Source of the DNA: a bacterium
GTDB lineage: Bacteria > Patescibacteriota > Saccharimonadia > Saccharimonadales > UBA4665
Assembly: GCA_021841155.1 (NCBI GenBank)
Contig: JAKBVU010000006.1
Span: 1 to 34,724, forward strand
Direction of reading: 5' to 3'
DNA: 34,724 nt
Notes under the pieces: generated by a model
Seen by the model: only the letters and a program-made list of their open reading frames with translations
The model's database searches: none
What the model was told of the DNA's origin: nothing
Shown here: piece after piece, positions 30,887 through 34,724 of the stretch
How positions within the stretch are numbered: position 1 is the first letter of the stretch
Layout: each line of letters begins with the position of its first letter
Program-made: the position numbers and the translations under genes

Positions 30887-32389
30887 TCAATAACCACTAA
30901 AATGATCAGTTTTTATTTGACTAAATCTAAGGCCTAATTTTCTTAAAATTTGTTTAGAGCTTTTTACAATCGAATCAGAACCAGCCAATAAAAATAATCT
31001 TTGATGATAATCACTAACTAGATCTTGAACTAAATCAACCGATAAACGCTGATTAGTAATTAATGAATTATTAAATTTAATAGTTGGTTTTCGAGACGAA
31101 GAACAAATATACCAAACTTTTAAATTAATGTGTTTACTCGCCTGATCAAAAAAATCTTTATAAACAAAATCTTCATAATTTGAACAAAAATAAAGTAAAT
31201 AAATGTCTCTAGATTGTTTAGAATCGACTAGATATTTAATCATACTTCGAAAAGGTGTAATCCCAATTCCACCGGCTACAAAAACTAATTTTTGATTAGG
31301 ATTTTCTGGTAAAACAAAATCACCCCCTAAGCTACTAGCAATCAATAATGGTTCTTCAAGATTTAAAAGAGCTTTTTTATAGCTAGAATCACTGTTTTTG
31401 AGGGCTATAGTTAGTTTATCTTCAGTGGGCGAAGAAGATATTGTAAAATAACGTCTTATACCCTTTTGATCAAAATTATCATGAGCTAAAGTCCATTCCA
31501 TATATTGCCCGGGTATAAAATTAAAGTTACTTGGTCGATTAAAAATTAATTCAAATTGATCGGGACTCAATTTAATAATTTTTTGTAAATATAAAAATAA
31601 CTTGTCTTTAGCGTTGACCCAAAAAGCATAAAGATTAGCAACTATTAAAGCAAACTCGGGAGTAGTATATAGATTAAACAAATGAATTTGTGGTAACAAT
31701 AAGATGGCTACAATAATAGCGTAAACTAATTGTTGGTTCTGTTTTCTCGGTGAGGTCAATGGCTCAGTTAGCATCACAAAACCCAAGAACAAAAGTGGTG
31801 AAATTAAAATAGTATCTTTTAAACTTAAAACTAAATCATGATTAAATAATCCAATAATTGCCGTTAATGCTAAATTAACAAAAATAAAACTAGCTACCAT
31901 TTTAAAATCACTAATTTTACGAATAATTATTAAACCACCCACAAACACAAAAGGTGCTAAATACAAACTACCCACCCACCAACTAGCAGTTTGACGGGCT
32001 GATAAATCTAAGACTAAAACCGCTAAAGCAGCTGGATTAAAAATATGCTTGTCATGATACGTCAACAAATATTTACTAGCTTGAGCTATTAAAGAAGCCA
32101 TGACCAAAAAACCAATGGAATAGACATTGCTGTAGACGGGCGTAATAATTAAAACTAAAATTAAACTAGTTATAAAATTAGATTCAGGGTTAATTGGGGC
32201 ATCAAACAAATAAGAAAACATTAAATTAAATAAATAACCACTGACAGTTAAAACAGCTAATGATAAAATTAAAAATCCAGGACTATAGCTAATGACCTTA
32301 AAGACCGATAGAAGGAAAGCTATTAAAAAAATACCGGCTAAATAATATAAAATCAATCGATACATACTAAAACGATTTAATAATTTCAT
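30887..32389 (-). CDS. NqrB/RnfD-like membrane domain fused to a ferredoxin-NADP reductase (FNR) domain
   Basis: A 500-residue fusion. The N-terminal part (1 to about 265) has eight or so hydrophobic segments with the NqrB/RnfD marks HIFNPAALAVLVL and FVMLTEPLTSPRKQ; no SGAT flavinylation site is seen in it. The cytosolic part (about 275-500) is an FNR module: GQYMEW, the FAD motif RRYFTISSSP, the NAD(P) motif FVAGGIGITPFRSM, the LLAGSDSIVKSSK loop, and a C-terminal DHFSGY. It has no 2Fe-2S domain. It should pass electrons from NAD(P)H through flavins across the membrane to an outer flavoprotein. Its ATG overlaps the apbE TGA. It is the third gene of the FMN_bind-apbE-fusion operon. Confidence 0.87.
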   Translation of the reverse strand: MKLLNRFSMYRLILYYLAGIFLIAFLLSVFKVISYSPGFLILSLAVLTVSGYLFNLMFSYLFDAPINPESNFITSLILVLIITPVYSNVYSIGFLVMASLIAQASKYLLTYHDKHIFNPAALAVLVLDLSARQTASWWVGSLYLAPFVFVGGLIIIRKISDFKMVASFIFVNLALTAIIGLFNHDLVLSLKDTILISPLLFLGFVMLTEPLTSPRKQNQQLVYAIIVAILLLPQIHLFNLYTTPEFALIVANLYAFWVNAKDKLFLYLQKIIKLSPDQFELIFNRPSNFNFIPGQYMEWTLAHDNFDQKGIRRYFTISSSPTEDKLTIALKNSDSSYKKALLNLEEPLLIASSLGGDFVLPENPNQKLVFVAGGIGITPFRSMIKYLVDSKQSRDIYLLYFCSNYEDFVYKDFFDQASKHINLKVWYICSSSRKPTIKFNNSLITNQRLSVDLVQDLVSDYHQRLFLLAGSDSIVKSSKQILRKLGLRFSQIKTDHFSGY

Positions 32390-33123
32390 TTAACATACTC
32401 CTCAAAACAACTAGTCATTGTCGCTTGTTGATCTGATTCAATCATATAAGCTTCAAGACCGTTTAATTTTTCTAACCAATTAACCCCGTCTGGACCCATC
32501 GCAAAAGCCGCCGTAGCCATAACGTCAGCATCTATGATTGACTGGCCAATGACCGTTAAAGAAACTGGGTTAACTACAACTTGACCATTTAGAGGATTAA
32601 AAATATGATTTTTTTTAACATAATTACCTGAGGTTGCTACGGCCCCATTTTGCAAAACAATAGTTTTAACGATTTGGTTGAGTTCAAAAGGATTTCGAAC
32701 ACCAATTGTCCATGATTGGACTGAATTGACAGGTTTTGAAACCACAATATCACCACCAACTTCTAAATAAAAATCATCGTAATGTTCTCTTATAATAGAA
32801 TAGGCTTTATCAATAGCATAACTTTTAACTAAACCAGACGGATCAATAATGCCATTATAATTAATCTGAAAATAGCCATTAGTTTTTCTTTCATAATCAT
32901 AACAAGTTTGTAAAATTTCTTTCAACTGTTTGGATGGTTTGTGCTGGACTGGATTTTGATTGAAACGAGAAATCTGACTTGTTGGTTTATAAGGACTAAA
33001 CTTCTCGTCTATATCCTGGAAATATCTAAAAACACGTTGAAATGTTTGGTGCAATAATAAATCTTGATCATGATTAATCTGAAGAGTAATAGGCATAGAC
33101 ATAATAAGTTTAGTTTGTTTCAT
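32386..33123 (-). CDS. apbE: ApbE-family FAD:protein FMN transferase
   Basis: A 245-residue flavin transferase that attaches FMN from FAD covalently to a Thr of partner proteins. Family motifs in order: FSPYKPTSQISRFN (42-55), GLVKSYAIDKA (97-107), YLEVGGDIVVS (119-129), TSGNYVKK (164-171), HIFNPLNG (173-180), and the metal Asp/Thr region DADVMATAAFAMG (198-210). No signal peptide or lipobox is visible: the protein starts MKQTKLIMSMPITL. Family members acting on outer flavoproteins are usually exported, so location is an open question. Start and stop overlap both neighbours, so it is made together with the FMN-binding protein it probably modifies. Confidence 0.9.
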   Translation of the reverse strand: MKQTKLIMSMPITLQINHDQDLLLHQTFQRVFRYFQDIDEKFSPYKPTSQISRFNQNPVQHKPSKQLKEILQTCYDYERKTNGYFQINYNGIIDPSGLVKSYAIDKAYSIIREHYDDFYLEVGGDIVVSKPVNSVQSWTIGVRNPFELNQIVKTIVLQNGAVATSGNYVKKNHIFNPLNGQVVVNPVSLTVIGQSIIDADVMATAAFAMGPDGVNWLEKLNGLEAYMIESDQQATMTSCFEEYVK

Positions 33124-33572
33124 TATTGAGCCTTCTTTAAAGCCGATGCCAAAGATTGAATAAAAGCTTCTGACGTGAAAGTTGCTCCAGATATAATTTG
33201 GACTTTTGATGATTGTTTTTGAATAGCTTCTTTTTTTAAAATTGGTAGCACTTGTTGATTAATATAAACTGAGGCTGAATGGGAGTTAGGATACTGTAAA
33301 ATATTCAAACCACTTAAATGATTGGCTTGAATAATAGCCTCAACTTGAACATTACCCCAATAAGCATTAGCACTTTGACCAATAAAACTTCCATTTTGGA
33401 AAACTGATTGAGTTTTTTGACTAATAACTAATTTAGTTTGTTTATTCTTGACGCTATTGTTCTTGGGTACAGTAAATTTTAATTTATTATTTTGATAATA
33501 ACGGCGTGCTAATAGACCATAACCTAAAACAATAATAACAATCAACACGCTGACAATATTTTTTTTCATCAA
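33123..33572 (-). CDS. Membrane-anchored FMN-binding domain protein (flavinylation substrate)
   Basis: A 149-residue protein with an N-terminal signal anchor (about 4-22, NIVSVLIVIIVLGYGLLA) and an extracellular FMN_bind domain (about 55-149). The flavinylation motif is SGATFTS (128-134), with Thr131 as the probable FMN attachment site. SFIGQSANAYWGNVQVEAII (62-81) and LNILQYPNSHSASVYI are typical of the domain. It is like the outer subunits of Rnf/Nqr and of extracellular electron-transfer systems. It would collect electrons from the fused reductase and pass them to an outer acceptor. It heads the operon; the start overlaps nothing and is 42 bp from uppS, so a shared uppS transcript is possible. 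Confidence 0.88.
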   Translation of the reverse strand: MMKKNIVSVLIVIIVLGYGLLARRYYQNNKLKFTVPKNNSVKNKQTKLVISQKTQSVFQNGSFIGQSANAYWGNVQVEAIIQANHLSGLNILQYPNSHSASVYINQQVLPILKKEAIQKQSSKVQIISGATFTSEAFIQSLASALKKAQ

Positions 33573-33614
33573 TAAGGTATTTTAAATTAAGTTGACTTAG
33601 AATATGCTTAACTT

Positions 33615-34319
33615 TTATTGACCAAAACGACGATGAATTTGTTGAAACTTTTTCAAAGAATAATTTAAATCAGTCTCGTGAAAATCTGGCCAATATTTTT
33701 TTGAAAACATTAATTCCGCATAACTAGATTGCCAAGTTAAAAAATTAGATAAACGCTGCTCACCAGAAGTCCTAATAATTAAATCTGGTGGTGGTACATC
33801 GGCTGCATAAAGGTGTTGGTTAATTAAAGGTACCGTAATTTTATTTGGTTTAATACCTTCAGCTACTATTTTTTTAACTGCATCAACAATTTCTTGCTGA
33901 CCACCATAATCTAAACACAATAAAATAGTTCCTCGTGTATTGTGCTCGGTTAATTTTTCTGCATCATGAATAGCTGTTAACATGGCGGCACCAAGTTTTA
34001 CTTTAGAACCAATTACCCTAACTCTAATATTGTCTTTATGTAGTTTTTTGATTTCATGATTTAAAACCCACCGCAACAATTTCATAATATCTTTAACTTC
34101 TTGTCGATCTCTTTTCCAATTTTCAGTTGAAAACACATAAGCCGAAACATACCTTACCCCATATTTAATAGCTGCTTTAGATATTGTTCGTAAATTTTCA
34201 TAACCTTGACGGTGACCTTGTGCGACACTTAAATGGTGCTCTTTAGCCCATCGCCTATTACCGTCAAGAATTAAACCAATATGAGTTGGAATTTCTGAAG
34301 ATTGAGATTTATTAGACAT
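33615..34319 (-). CDS. uppS: Undecaprenyl diphosphate synthase (cis-prenyltransferase)
   Basis: A 234-residue cytosolic enzyme making the C55 lipid carrier for peptidoglycan. The catalytic Asp19 lies in IGLILDGNRRWA (14-25). GHRQGYENLR, VSAYVFSTENWKR, and the C-terminal PDLIIRTSGEQRLSNFL and SYAELMF are all family signatures. It uses FPP and isopentenyl diphosphate; the trans-prenyl synthase at 26799-27848 could supply an allylic primer if its product is short enough. A perfect extended -10 box ends 6 bp before the ATG. Its carrier would serve the PBP and LCP systems at 10-16 kb. Confidence 0.95.
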   Translation of the reverse strand: MSNKSQSSEIPTHIGLILDGNRRWAKEHHLSVAQGHRQGYENLRTISKAAIKYGVRYVSAYVFSTENWKRDRQEVKDIMKLLRWVLNHEIKKLHKDNIRVRVIGSKVKLGAAMLTAIHDAEKLTEHNTRGTILLCLDYGGQQEIVDAVKKIVAEGIKPNKITVPLINQHLYAADVPPPDLIIRTSGEQRLSNFLTWQSSYAELMFSKKYWPDFHETDLNYSLKKFQQIHRRFGQ

Positions 34320-34325
34320 AACAAA

Positions 34326-34334
34326 ATTATATCA
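34326..34334 (-). promoter_or_regulatory. Extended -10 promoter of uppS, leaderless arrangement
   Basis: Minus-strand TG-A-TATAAT, hexamer at 34326-34331, ends 6 bp before the ATG at 34319. No Shine-Dalgarno sequence is present. Confidence 0.65.
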
Positions 34335-34353
34335 CTTTAAATTGAAAAATATT

Positions 34354-34719
34354 TTAATTTTTTGACAATTTAATAATTTGATTAAATACATTGTTCCAAT
34401 AAAGAAATAAATTATTAACATTCTCTTCAGCCGCTAAATAAATTCTTTGAGCCATATTATCATTTTTTTCCTTAACACATTGCTCAAATAAATCATAATA
34501 ACCATCATAAATATTAACTTTAAAAATTAACGGATTATCTGCTTGATTAGTAATGCCCATCATATTGGCTGCGACAACTCCAATAGGAATCACCAAATTA
34601 AGCCTACGAGATAATTCTAAATTTTTAATTGAAGCAAAATCAGTTAAATCTGGTTGACGAAAATTAAACGAATTTAATAAAGCAGCTTTTTGTCTAACAG
34701 CCGAATTTTTATACTCCAC
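34354..34719 (-). CDS. Unidentified protein, possibly 5' partial
   Basis: At least 121 residues starting from GTG at 34719, but the frame stays open to the right edge, so the true start may lie outside. The sequence is helical, with VRQKAALLNSF, NLELSRRLNLVIPIGVVAANMMGI and a C-terminal LYWNNVFNQIIKL. A moderately hydrophobic stretch (LVIPIGVVAANMMG) is too short to be a sure membrane helix. I do not recognise the family. It lies 34 bp upstream of uppS, in which gap the uppS promoter sits, so it need not share a transcript. Confidence 0.45.
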   Translation of the reverse strand: MEYKNSAVRQKAALLNSFNFRQPDLTDFASIKNLELSRRLNLVIPIGVVAANMMGITNQADNPLIFKVNIYDGYYDLFEQCVKEKNDNMAQRIYLAAEENVNNLFLYWNNVFNQIIKLSKN

Positions 34720-34724
34720 AATAT

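Noticed and set aside
1-34724. CRISPR arrays, tRNA or rRNA genes, insertion sequences, phage genes
   Set aside because: No regularly spaced repeats, cloverleaf-like conserved segments, transposase motifs or phage structural motifs were found on either strand by reading.

Overview
This is an AT-rich, densely packed bacterial window of 34.7 kb, read with the standard code: TGA is a normal stop for several genes here. The gene content suggests a Patescibacteria/CPR genome, most likely Candidatus Saccharibacteria (TM7), though no rRNA or ribosomal marker is present to prove it. The pointers are a Gram-positive-type envelope set (LCP protein, class A PBP, UppS), a VirD4/TraG-like ATPase without a conjugation operon, an actinobacterial-type GuaB1, YvcK, Kup and many short orphans. 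No tRNA, rRNA, CRISPR array or insertion sequence was seen, and no gene-free stretch exceeds 300 bp.

Left part (1-7600): the end of a + strand gene, a kinase-like protein without the catalytic Asp, a small protein with a CxxCxxxxxC motif behind a near-consensus promoter, an S51-type peptidase, the large ATPase, a small acidic protein, an orphan, a membrane-anchored J-domain protein, and msrB-msrA. Middle (7600-16000): guaB1 feeding into msrB-msrA on the minus strand, then a surface and cell-wall block (coiled-coil membrane protein, LCP protein with LytR_C domain, membrane-anchored TIM-barrel-like protein, class A PBP). Next (16000-22600): MscS channel, PIG-L deacetylase, Kup potassium transporter, AAA+ ATPase, membrane OB-like protein, YvcK and a NUDIX hydrolase.

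The most striking region is 22.6-25.9 kb. A membrane-anchored surface protein with a cohesin-like domain lies tail to tail with a secreted sedolisin (S53) protease that ends in a Fn3 domain and a canonical two-loop dockerin. Together they look like a minimal cell-surface protease-display system, unexpected in a small-genome epibiont. Next comes a polyprenyl synthase coupled to a squalene/phytoene-synthase-fold protein that has lost both Asp-rich motifs.

Right part (28.7-34.7 kb): a PerR-like regulator with a perfect 23-bp palindrome over its own promoter heads a thiol-redox operon (glutaredoxin, rhodanese, and a methyltransferase interrupted by an in-frame TGA). Divergent from it is a ferric-reductase-like haem membrane protein. 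Converging on that is a flavin electron-transfer operon: FMN-binding protein, ApbE flavin transferase, and an NqrB/RnfD-FNR fusion. UppS and a partial orphan close the window.

Two layout traits recur. Many genes have a -10 box ending only 5-8 bp before the start codon, suggesting leaderless mRNAs, while others carry clear Shine-Dalgarno sequences. Six of the seven convergent gene pairs overlap or abut at their 3' ends.
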